64,000 nucleotides of DNA, taken from assembly GCA_033439795.1 (NCBI GenBank), contig JAUTDP010000002.1:496001-560000 (forward strand), read 5' to 3'. Below, piece after piece: positions 1 to 9,519 of the stretch. Under the pieces are notes generated by a model, which was given only the letters and a program-made list of their open reading frames with translations, was not told the origin of the DNA and did no database searches. Within the stretch, counting starts at the first letter, position 1; each line of letters opens with the position of its first letter. The position numbers and the translations under genes are program-made. Origin of the DNA: Sordaria brevicollis. Its lineage: Eukaryota; Ascomycota; Sordariomycetes; Sordariales; Sordariaceae.

Positions 1-672
1 CATCGCATCCGATGGCCCAAGCAACCTTCCTAAGCCCCCATACTGATCGCAAAACAAAGTAGGTGTAGACACCAATGCCAGCAACCGTGCACCGTTCCCC
101 CGTCGGGCTGATAGGGCGCTATATAATATGGTACCAGCCAAACAGCAACAGCGACAGCGACATAAGCAGTACCTAGTACCCAGGGTAGCAAGCGCGTGAA
201 AAGGCCCGTGGGTGAAGAACCACGTAAACCAAACGACTAGTCCTCCGCAGTCCGCGCCAAACTCCGTCCTCCATCCTCCAAACTGGACTGCCCAAACTAG
301 ACTGCCGTGCCCCAAGCTTTCAACAGCGGGACAGCCCGCAAGGCGAAGAGACCAAGCGAAGAGGCCAGGCGAAGAGACCAGGCGAAGAGACTAGGCGAAG
401 AGACCAAGCGGATCTGTCTGCATGCAACTCCGTCACCACTCAACTCTTCTCTGATAAAAGAAGGCTCCGTTGAATGACGAATCTTCAATCTTCCCCATGG
501 ATGGCTAATAGCGAACAGGCAAGGTAGGTTAACGTGGTTTTTTTTTTTTTTTCTTCATCATTTCCAGAAATCCTTTCAAGAAATGTTTCGAGAACTTCCT
601 CCTCGTGACTCGGTGCGGATTATTGTAGCCCTCACTCTCGCGGCCTCGCTATAAATGGTAATTATAGCCGTT
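1..672. other. intergenic, no gene seen
   Basis: No convincing coding region is visible. The stretch holds a short minisatellite (342-410) and a poly-T run near 538-552. The short open frames on both strands have no recognisable composition or motif. Confidence 0.6.
342..410. repeat. 13-bp minisatellite, about five copies
   Basis: A unit close to ggcgaagagacca is repeated head to tail about five times with single-base changes (gaccaa, ggcca, gacta). It lies outside any recognised gene. Confidence 0.75.
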
Positions 673-1068
673 CTAGACGTTGTAGTGGTAGTAGTTGTAT
701 TCGTGGTAGCCGTTGTAGGCGTAGTAGTCGTGGCCGTTGTGGTCGTAGTGACCGTTCTGAACGTTGTGGGCGTTGTGAAAGTTCTGAACGTTGTGACCGT
801 CGTGGCCGTTCTGAACGATGTGGCCGTTCTGAACGTTGTGACCGTTCTGAACGTTGTAGCCGCCGTGGCCGTCGTAGTAATTGTTGTAGACCTCGTAGCC
901 CACATAGACGTCCACGCCGTCCTCGTAGCCGTCATAGCCATCATCCTCGCCATCATAGCTAGAGGTATCATAGCTGCCATCCTCACTGTCGTCGTCATCG
1001 CCGTCGTCATCGCCATCGTCATCGCCGTCATCGTCGCCATCGCCGTTGGTATCTACCAACGCAGGTCC
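673..1068 (-). other. in-frame open tail beyond the BTB gene 1 stop
   Basis: Directly after the TAG of BTB gene 1 (1071-1069) the same minus-strand frame stays open for about 130 more codons. The translation starts with an Asp/Gly-rich acidic run, then becomes Tyr/Asn/His-rich with repeats of a NVQNGH-like hexapeptide. The underlying DNA is a degenerate repeat around cgttctgaacgttgtgaccg. It could be a C-terminal extension reached by splicing out the stop, a former part of the gene cut off by a nonsense change, or non-coding minisatellite DNA. It has no ATG of its own near its start. Confidence 0.4.
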
Positions 1069-2043
1069 CTAACCCAAAGCCGCATTCGCCGATCCCGATC
1101 CCGATCCCGTAAGTGCACCTCCCACCGTTGCCACCTTTTCCTTCTTCTCCTTCTCCTTCTCACCCTTCACCTTCCCACTCCAATCCGTCCACCCAGCACC
1201 GAAATCCCGCTTACCAGCACAAGTCGAGCAGCTAGCCGTCAACTTCAACTTCTCGGTCGCCAAGTGGGTATAATACCCCTTCTCAGCCCTGGTCGGCTTG
1301 CTCTTGCAAAAGGAACAGTGCGCGTCGGGCAGGTGGGCGATGAAATCCCCCGTCTGGCGCATCGCCCTGAACACGTCGAGCGCGAAGGCGGGGACTTCAT
1401 CCAGAAAGGCGTTGAAGTGCTCATTCTGTAAAAAGTAGAAGCGGGCGGCGTGGATGAAGGATAGAAAGGCGGCGCGGAGACCCGGGGAGGTGTGGGACGT
1501 GTCGGAGAGGGGGAGGTCGGAGTAGACGAGACGGATGGCTTCGAAGAGTTCGGGGAGCCAGTCGGGGGAGATCATCATCCCCCCGTTGTTGGAGTCAGCA
1601 GAAGGGGCGCCGCCGCTGCCGGGGTCGTAGGTTAGTTGCAGGGGAGCGACTTTGGAGTCGAATTCGGCGGTTAGGGTGTCGAGGGCGATTTTGGTGAGGG
1701 AGGTCAGGTTGAAGAAGTCGCCGACTGTGTAGACTTCAAAACAGGAGACGAAGGTGGTCTTGGTGGTGGGCAGAGAGAGGGGATGTCGCAGATGCCCGTG
1801 TAGATGTACCGGATCAGGATGTCGATGGCGTCGGGGTCAAAGTTTTGGATGTTGACGATGCCGGATTTGGCTTCGGCGAAGTTGCCGGTTAGGGCCTTTT
1901 CGAACCAGACGCTGCGTGAGCAGAGAATGTTTTTGTGGAGGGACCAGGTGCGGTCGCCGCATTTGACGGTGACGTCGGAGAAGAGGCCGCTCTCGAGGAG
2001 TCTGGGGGGTTGTTAGCGGGGAGTTGTGAGGTGGTGATGATGA

Positions 2044-2079
<36 letters not shown>

Positions 2080-2130
2080 TGAGGTGAGATGGACTTACTT
2101 TTCGTCGGAGGATAAGAAGCGCTTATCCAT
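1069..2130 (-). CDS. BTB/POZ-domain protein 1, frame-shifted
   Basis: This is probably a fungal BTB/POZ protein, a family that dimerises and often serves as a Cullin-3 adaptor. Exon 1 is 2130-2099 (starts MDKRFLSS). A 97-bp intron (2098-2002) has a GTAAGT donor and CCCAG acceptor. Exon 2 runs from 2001 and shows the BTB core: LLESGLFSDVTVKCGDRTW, LHKNILCSRS, then IRYIYTG. Just after GICDIPSL (about 1766-1776) the frame breaks. The rest of the family-like sequence (PTTKTTFVSCFEVYTVGDFF, then the C-terminal half with ISPDWLPELFEAIRLVY) lies in another frame. Removing one CT from the CTCTCT tract, or adding one base, rejoins the two halves. No intron of suitable length fits the break. It is therefore a recent pseudogene, an allele, or a sequencing/assembly error. 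The stop is TAG at 1071-1069. Confidence 0.7.
2045..2080. repeat. (GAC)n microsatellite in an intron
   Basis: About a dozen uninterrupted GAC/CGT units lie inside the single intron of BTB gene 1. Because they are intronic, length changes would not alter the protein. Confidence 0.85.
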
Positions 2131-2726
2131 GGTGTCCGATTGCGCCCAATGACGATGATGCCGATTTGATGTAGGTATTTCCGAATTAGGCAATGAGTGG
2201 ACGTCGCGATGTTGTGGTGATGAGAAATGATGGAGTGGCCGAGAAGTAATGGTGGTTGATGAAGGAAATAGTGAGCTCCCCTCACCAATTGATGAGTGAA
2301 TGGCGCGCCCGGACGCGATACGGTTCCGTAACAATGGTGGGGCCGTCGTCAATTCCGGGTGTAATTTACATGTAATTACGTCCAGCGCAGTGTCTGTGTG
2401 TAAGATTCAGACTCAAGTACTAGTGGCATCCAGTTGGTGGTTGATCGGCGACGGAAGAAAAGGTGATGTTTTATATAAGTTTGGTGGAAGGGGAGAAACG
2501 GAGGCTAGGGCAGGTTGGATACCCTAGATGGCGTGCCAGTTAATGGGAAAGACCAGTGAAAGGCGGCCCAGAGCACGGCTTTCCAAGACCCTCCATTCTA
2601 CTCACAGTCAACAACGTATTCACTTGTAATCATCACCCTGTGTTATCGGTATCTGGCACCACAAGCTTTCTGACCAGCGAAATACGCTATCCAAGGTTTA
2701 TCCTCAAGCAACTTACAACCAACTCC
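2131..2726. other. intergenic between two BTB genes
   Basis: This is upstream DNA of BTB gene 1 and the 3' flank of BTB gene 2 (both minus strand). The right part is C/T-rich. No gene or clear regulatory motif is seen. Confidence 0.6.
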
Positions 2727-3764
2727 TCACATCACCCCCCTCATCCTCCCCTTCACCACCCTCCTAACCTCCCTCTTCAACGCCCTCATAAACTCCCTCT
2801 TCCACTCCTTCCCCATCCCCACCGTCCTAACCTTGAACACCGCCCCCCTTACTATTCGTTCCACCTCTTCCATCTCCCACTCTTTGCCTTCTATTCCCTT
2901 CTTCCTCCCCTTTTCCCCCATTATCCCCTTCCCTATCGTCCCCTTCCCCATTCCCTTCCCCATCCCCCCCTTCCATTCTGTCGCCGTACAAACCTCCCTA
3001 GCCAAACCCCCCATAACCCTCCTCCTTAACCGATCCCGTCCTGACAACCCCATTACAGCCCCCAGTATCTTTTCCAACACCCCTACCCCCACCACCTCCT
3101 CCAACATCCCCCCCTCCCCCATCCTACTTAGTACAACCAACCCCGCCAACCGATCCCACCGAGTAAGCACCTCCTCGCGCAAACCAGGTATGTCGTATTT
3201 ATCAGCTACCACGTACACCTGCACCAGATGGAGCAGTAGGCTAAAAATGGACTGCGTTTCGGATGGTGTGAGGGGGGTGGAAATGAGGTCTTTGTAAACT
3301 AAAGAAGTTTCGAGGGAGGAGGAGGAGGAGGAGGAGTCGCTAGAGGAGGAGGAGGAAGAGGAGTGGCGGTGGTAGAGGGAGTGGCCGTAGCACCAGGCTA
3401 GGGAGGAGAGGAGGGCGGCGGGGGGGTCGTGGTGGAGGGTTATTGTTGGTTTGTTGGTTGTGGTGGTAGGGGGGGAGGAGGATGGGGAAGAAGAGGTGGA
3501 GGGAGAGGGGGGAGATGGGGAGGGGGAGGAAGACATGGAAGAAGAGGAAGAGGATGGGGAAGAGGAGGAACAGGAAGAGGAGGGAGAAGATTCAGCAAAT
3601 GGAAGAGTAAAAGCGGCCTTGAAAAAGGAAGAGTGCTGGGCGAGGATTAGTCGGTGGACGGGAAGATGGACTGGGGAGAGGGACTCGGTATAGTAGATAA
3701 TAGTGGCGTCGGAGAAGAGAGGGTTGGAGAAGTAGGGTTTGAAGTCGGCGTTGGGTATCATCAT
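2727..3764 (-). CDS. BTB/POZ-domain protein 2
   Basis: A single-exon protein of about 345 residues, probably an adaptor or scaffold of the BTB/POZ type. The N-terminus shows the BTB start YFSNPLFSDATIIYYTES, then VHRLILAQHSSFFKAAF. Two long Ser-rich, low-complexity inserts follow (near residues 60-105 and 145-165), and between them TITLHHDPPAALLSSLAWCYG, the usual end of the BTB fold. The C-terminal half has LHLVQVYVVADKYDIPGLREE, typical of fungal BTB proteins, then a basic Gly/Arg/Lys-rich tail. The frame stays open about 67 codons upstream, but the tandem ATGs at 3764 and 3761 sit immediately before the BTB fold, so 3764 is chosen. It is a same-strand neighbour of BTB gene 1 but differs in sequence. 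The target is unknown. Confidence 0.75.
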   Translation of the reverse strand: MMIPNADFKPYFSNPLFSDATIIYYTESLSPVHLPVHRLILAQHSSFFKAAFTLPFAESSPSSSCSSSSPSSSSSSMSSSPSPSPPSPSTSSSPSSSPPTTTTNKPTITLHHDPPAALLSSLAWCYGHSLYHRHSSSSSSSSDSSSSSSSLETSLVYKDLISTPLTPSETQSIFSLLLHLVQVYVVADKYDIPGLREEVLTRWDRLAGLVVLSRMGEGGMLEEVVGVGVLEKILGAVMGLSGRDRLRRRVMGGLAREVCTATEWKGGMGKGMGKGTIGKGIMGEKGRKKGIEGKEWEMEEVERIVRGAVFKVRTVGMGKEWKREFMRALKREVRRVVKGRMRGVM

Positions 3765-4521
3765 TATCGTGGACCGTGGTGGTGTTTCTTGTTTTTGTGT
3801 TTTTGGTAGTTGTGAAGGCTCCTTCCTGTTCAAGTTGCTATGATAGCGGGATTGACTCGGGCAGCAGGACAGCCAGGGGGTGACTCCGGTCTTAAGGCGG
3901 GCGAGAACAACAATGGAGCTTGTTGAGCAATCGCCTTTGTTTTCTTGCCGTGAGATGGCGGACAATGGTCATTGAGATTTGTCTTTGTTGGTGATATCGA
4001 GTGTGACACAATAACAATGTTCTGCGTATTTGACTTGCTTCGACGAGTCGCCTATCCCAGTCAGCCACAACAGTCCATGGACCGCCGGACAGGAGGAACC
4101 ACCATAGTCGGAGGACCTGTTGTGAGAACGTATCGTGGCTTCGATATCCACCATTTTCTCTCCGTTTGACACTTCCATCGTTTTGCCAGGTTCCCAAGCT
4201 CTTCTCGAGGTAATCCAGTATCGCATTTTGCCATCTTGAAACCGCAACACGTCCAGACTTCAACCATGAAGGAAAAAGGAATCTGCCTCAGCAATGGGCA
4301 CATCTCAATCGTCTTGTCCAGACCAAGGAACGCAGGCAAAAACGAATCATCACCAAGGTCAGAAAGTCGGAAAACCGACTGCGAGAACATCATGTAAACA
4401 TTACCACCCCCTACCAAAACAACCCAACTTTTCCCTCACCCCCTTTTCTTCCCTCCCATCCCCCTTTCCTTCCCTCCACCACCACCACCAACCACCCACC
4501 AACCCACCAACCCACCCCACA
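3765..4521. other. intergenic
   Basis: Upstream region of BTB gene 2 and 3' flank of the MFS gene. Near 4400-4530 there is a long C/A-rich run (CCACCACCA, CCAACCCAC). No supported gene is present. Short frames on both strands look random. Confidence 0.6.
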
Positions 4522-6467
4522 TCAAACCTTAACCCTCCAAACCCCCCCTTCCTTCTTCCCACCCTCCCTCACCACCCTCCCCGCCTTCACCCACCTAGCC
4601 GCCCCCAAAAACCCCACCCCCACCACCAACGTAACCCCCGCAAACGCCTGCGCCCCTTCATACCTCCCATCCATCCTCTCAATAATCGCCCCCGCAACCG
4701 GCGGCCCCCCCAACGTCGCAAAGCTATTACACGTAAACACCATCCCCATCCTCACCCCGGCCTTTCTCAAATCCGTCGTCAAACTCGTCAGCCCCGCCGG
4801 AAACAAACTCTGTATCCCGCCCGCGGCAGCACCGTAAAACACCGCCCAGACATAAAGTCCAGACTCGGAAGTGACGCCCATCCAGCAAAGCACGCAGATC
4901 CCGCCGGCGAGGGCGAAAGGGATGAACACGTTCAGGGGGCCGACGCGGTCGGCGATGTAATTGGGGATTATCCGGCCTAAGACGCCGACGCCGTTGAGCA
5001 CCAAAAGGATGTTGAGGGAGGAAGGGTAGGAGAGGGAGATGATGTCGCGGGAGAAGGAGGCGAGGTAGTAAAAGGCGAAGTAGAGGCCTAGAAAGATTAA
5101 AAAGGAGCCGGCGACGAAAAAGGCGTATTCTGCTTCGCGGAAGGCGGACCATTCGACGAGGGGGGAGCCGCGGATGGAGCGCGGTTTGGTGCGCGGTTTG
5201 ATCACCCAGAAGGATCCGAAGAGGGACGAGACGCAGATGAAGCCCATGGCGCGGACGGTCCAGGGGAATCCCACGCGGGGTAAAAGGCTGCGCATCATGG
5301 AGGGGAAGACGAGGCCGCCCGTGGCGGAACCGCACGCGGCGAGGCCGATGGCGAGCGAGCGGTTGCGGGAGAAGTAGGTGGATAGGGTGGCCATGCAGGG
5401 GCAGAAGAGGCAGCCGTTTCCGAGGCCCATGGCGAGGCCTTGGGAGAGGAAGAGTTTCCAGATGGCGTCATTATCATTTCCACCCTGGCCGGGAGTCACG
5501 CCGTCCAGGGCGTTGGCGGTGGAAAAGATTCCTAGGGCGAGGAAGAGGGTTCCGAGGAGAAAAATGTGCCGGAAGTAACCGCCATCGGTCAGACGGCCGG
5601 TGAAGGTGCCGATGAAGAATAACAGGAAAACTTGCAGGGAGCCGATCCAGGATATGGTGGAGGGGGAGACGGAGGGGAGAGAGGAGGTGTAGTAGGTTTG
5701 GAAGACGCCGAAGGAGTTGATGAAACCCCAGGTGGTCATTATTACTAGGTGGGCGGCGGCGACTGTGAGGAAGAAAGGGGTGTTAGTATGGGAGGTTAGA
5801 GGTATCTATCATGGTTATGAGGGAGGGGAAGAAAACGGGGATGGGGTCATGGTTTCTGGGGGCTTGTGAAGACCAGGAATCAGAGACAGTGGGCAGGATG
5901 GCACCGTCGTGACAGTTCCTGGCATGGGTAGGGGAAGGAGTTGAGTGACAAGTGCATGGGACGGAATAGGCCTTGGATATGTTGGAGACAGGCATAGAAG
6001 GAGGTGGGCAAGGTAACCATCGAGCAGACTGGTTGAAATCGAAATGAACCCGTCTTAGACTCGGGATACGAATCGGTAAACCAACAAAAGACAGAAAACA
6101 TACCAGTCCCCCAAGCCCTCGCCCCTCCATCCGGCGGCGGCCCAGGATCAAAATTCGACTCCGGCCTCGATATTACTCTCGACAACGTCTTCACCAGCGA
6201 CAATCCTCCCCCAGTGGCAGCATTGTTGGTGTTGGCTCGATCCTTCTCGTCATGGCTATCATCGTTCTCATATGGATAGATGCCGTCGCTGTCTTCACTC
6301 TCTGATCGTCCTCCTTGTCCTAGCCCTGGTACGCGGATGGCTTCGATGTCTGTTGTACTTCCACTTCTTAGACCGCTGCCCATTTCCTTGTCGGAGTCGT
6401 CTTTGAGGTCTGGTGGTGCCATGGTTGGGTGTTGCCTTGGTGTTGAGTTCCTTGAGTTTCCTGGCAA
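4522..6467 (-). CDS. MFS transporter, monocarboxylate (MCT) type
   Basis: Probably a plasma-membrane transporter of the fungal MCT-like branch of the major facilitator superfamily, about 534 residues. Exon 1 (6467-6104) encodes a hydrophilic, acidic cytosolic N-terminus ending in the family signature PPPDGGARAWG. An intron of 341 bp (6103-5763; GTATGT donor, TCACAG acceptor) joins in frame to VAAAHLVIMTTWGFINSFGVFQ, the first membrane segment. Exon 2 (5762-4522) holds the remaining helices, including GLAMGLGNGCLFCP and the loop YFSRNRSLAIGLAACGSATGG, typical of MCT proteins. The protein ends in a short basic tail. The substrate cannot be read from sequence; monocarboxylates are only the family precedent. 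The intron is long for this genome, so alternative splicing inside it is possible. Confidence 0.85.
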
Positions 6468-9400
6468 GTGTTGGATGGATGATGGCTGGTTGATTGATGG
6501 CGTCTTGGTTCGTTGACGATATGCCTGTCGTTACTCTCGGCTGCTGTTGGACGACAAGGAGGCTTCACTGAGAAAACTTTGGTGTTGAAGATGGGTATTG
6601 ATGGCCTTTGTTGATCATGTATAAAAGCAATGGCTGGTGATTTGTCGTAGTGAGTCACTGAACTTGACTCTTGGATCCTAGAAGGAGTCAAATCCTGATG
6701 AGTCGTCGTCAAAATAACAATGCGGTGAGCAGGCCCCAGTTTCTTTCGTCGAGCTCGGTTAGAGGTTCGGGTGGTGATAGCCCGGACCGACAGGATTTTC
6801 AGTTTGTCAATCTTGACAAGAACTGGTGATCATTAGGTAGGCAAGACCTCCCATCAAAACCCGATTCAAAATGGCTGGGTACAATGAAAGGAAGAAAAGC
6901 AAAAAGGCCCAAGAAACATAAACACAAACACGAGAGCAAGGAGAAAAGAGAACGAAAAAAGTGAAAACTGGAAAACCTCACCCGACCACACTTCCAATCC
7001 AATCCAGACCGCCAGTCATCTTTCCTCCTCAGTCCTCACACTTTTAAATCCTATGGTACCCGTGTCAACGGGCCGGTGCGGTGCGGTGCGGTGCCCACCC
7101 CCAGAATTTTCGGCAGAACGCTCATCCTTCTTGACTTCCATGGGTAAATTCGATGCGTCATTCCAGAACTACTGGAACAGAACGGCATCTTAGTCTAACC
7201 CCAAGCTTATTAGCCTTCCACTTGGGAGCTGCTAGATCGAAGAAAGGTGAAAGATGATAGGCCAATCCTGCTGAAAAGAGAGGGGGTGGATTAGTAAACG
7301 ATCACTCAAGCTAAGCCAGAAGAAGTGTTGTGTGTCGCGTGTGTGTGGTTGGGGGAAAGAGAAAGGGTTGCCGAATGGGCGCCGAAGTCGGTTTGTCAAT
7401 CTTCAATCTTGAGTTTTGATGTGTCCGTGATTGTTTTTGACAGGTCTGTTGGAGTTCATCAACTTGCCGAGTTGAACATCGCTCATAAACCATCAGCAAT
7501 GGTTCGCCCAAAACCTATATTGAATCCCATGCCACAACCCGCGTTGACATCATCATCAATATAACCTCCCGTTCTGACAACACAGGCCGTGGTCGACGGG
7601 ATGCGGGGTACAGCATTTGTTTGCTCTGCCGTTTCTTCCCATTCTTTTTTGTCCCCCTTCCAGAAAGGCCCAAAGAAACCACTTCCTTCATGGCCCGGTT
7701 CCAGCATAAAGAGCCAAGACAAGGGAATTCCCCCCGTAATGTTATTCCCGGCCGTGGCTTACCACCACAACGGCACAACCACCAAAGAACAAGCGCCGCG
7801 GGAAAACTTCTCCGAATCCGGCCAAGTTCCGTGTCCACCATTGTCGACGAAAGAGCGCGGGTCGGTTGGTCCAAGCTCCAACCCAAAGGCCGTCTGCCGT
7901 CCACTGCGTACTCGCCGTCCACTGCGTCCTCGCCGTCCTCGCCCGTCCTGGTCAATGCGCTTCCAGAACCCGTTCCGTAGTGAATGGCCGATCGCCACCG
8001 AAAAAAAAAAGGGCCGGAGATGTTCGCACCGAGTCACCGAGCCACCGACGCCCGCACTGATAGCCGGCGAGTGTGGAGTCTATGGAGTTTTGCCAAGGAC
8101 CGCGGGACCGCCCCGTGGGCCGTGAGTTTACGCCGTTACGCGTCTTTTGCCCCCGGTGAAGGTGGTTGATGGTCCGTGTAGCCGATGGCGATATCTAGCG
8201 AGTTGTCGATCGCACACAGATTCTGTTATGTATGGGAGAGCTTGGACAATGAGGTCGGTGATTGAAAGTGGCTGCGAAGATGGAACTGATTTTAGGATCC
8301 GAAGGTCACCGGTGAGAGATGCTTGGTGTTGAGGTGAATTGAATTTGTTTGCCGAAAATTGTTGGAGTTGGAGGAGGGACGGCAAGACGAGAGAGTAACA
8401 GTTGCGCTATCAGCATGTTAGCAAGTTTACATGAGATTGTTCGACACCGTGTTAGTAGCTGTTAAGCAACCTCGATGAAAAAGGCCAACATTTACCTCGC
8501 TATTTTTGGGTACTACAGGGGCTGGAAGTGTTAGTGCACCCTGTGCGCATTTATAGCCTTTCAATTGACCAGTTGCATGTTGCATGGGGGCAGACGCGAA
8601 CTATCCATAGTGACCATGAAAATTAGAATTGGAAGGAGTATGAAATTTCACAAACTTGGACGCTGAAGAAAAGAGATGACAACTCGGTGTTTGTGTTAAA
8701 AAAGAAATTTGTGGTAATCGTAAAATTTAGTGGGTGACGACTGCCTTATCCCGTTCCTTCCACTTGAAAATGGAAGACTGCACTAACACCTACTCCCACG
8801 GATAGTATGGGACTTTTGTCAAAATTTGTTAGTGCACCCCTCCCACTTCTACACATCCGGTCTTCACCGTTTATCCCCAACTCCCGTCGTCCTCCCAATA
8901 TCACAAATCACCAAATGGAACCACAAAGTTTTCTACACCATTTTATATTTCTGGTCATTCGACCACTACCTATCCTACTTCTACTAACACTATCATCATA
9001 AAGAGCGACATCACCAGTAGTACTCTTCCACCTCTTCGTCATCACGTTGTTCATGAATCCATCCTTTTTCCGAACGTCATCATGTCCATCATGTCCATCA
9101 ACATCAACACCATCAACAACAACACCAGAACTGAAACAACCCTTCCGTACTTCCAAAGAAGACGAATGGGTAAAAAGAAGAATAGAAAAGACAAGGCTCT
9201 TACAAACCTTGGTCGCCTTCGCCAGCATCTTCATGACTGAAAATGAGGCTAGGGCTACTGGTTCCTCACCAAGCTCGCCAACACCGTCTTCACCACGGGT
9301 GCTAGCTTGCTTGGTGGGGGGTAACTCACCACCACCACCACCACCACCACCACCACCACCGGTGGTCTGTTGACGACGCCCAGAAGGACATTGACAAGCA

Positions 9401-9519
9401 CCACCGGCGGTGGCTTCTCCATGGTCATGACCATCAGCACTATCCATGCCGACAACCACACCATCCACACCCTCCTCAGCGACAGAGACTTCCGCCCGGG
9501 GCTTCCCGCCCCTTCTTAG
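6468..9519. other. 3 kb without a convincing gene
   Basis: Frames up to about 180 codons occur but none has recognisable motifs, and most overlap on opposite strands. Visible landmarks are four GGTGC units (7075-7095), a repeated gtccactgcgt segment near 7910-7935, short inverted GTGTTAGTGCA copies (8528-8836), and a CCA trinucleotide run (9330-9361). It contains upstream DNA of the MFS gene and the 3' flank of the ATPase gene. Confidence 0.5.
8528..8836. repeat. three copies of an inverted GTGTTAGTGCA motif
   Basis: GTGTTAGTGCA lies at 8528-8538, its exact complement TGCACTAACAC at 8779-8789, and TGTTAGTGCA again at 8827-8836. The first two form an 11-bp inverted repeat around about 240 bp. 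The last two form a 10-bp inverted repeat with a 38-bp spacer. This could be the remnant of a small non-autonomous (MITE-like) element. No clear target-site duplication is visible. Confidence 0.4.

Noticed and set aside
655..1431. 258-codon plus-strand frame, Val/Ile-rich
   Set aside because: It is the antisense of the acidic and NGH repeats and of the BTB gene; its composition is explained by the repeat.
1719..1803. extra intron to explain the BTB frame break
   Set aside because: Available GT-AG pairs have the wrong length modulo three or would delete the conserved IRYIYTG core.
8908..9468. 186-codon minus-strand frame
   Set aside because: It crosses the CCA repeat as poly-Gly and shows no domain; probably chance in the ATPase 3' flank.
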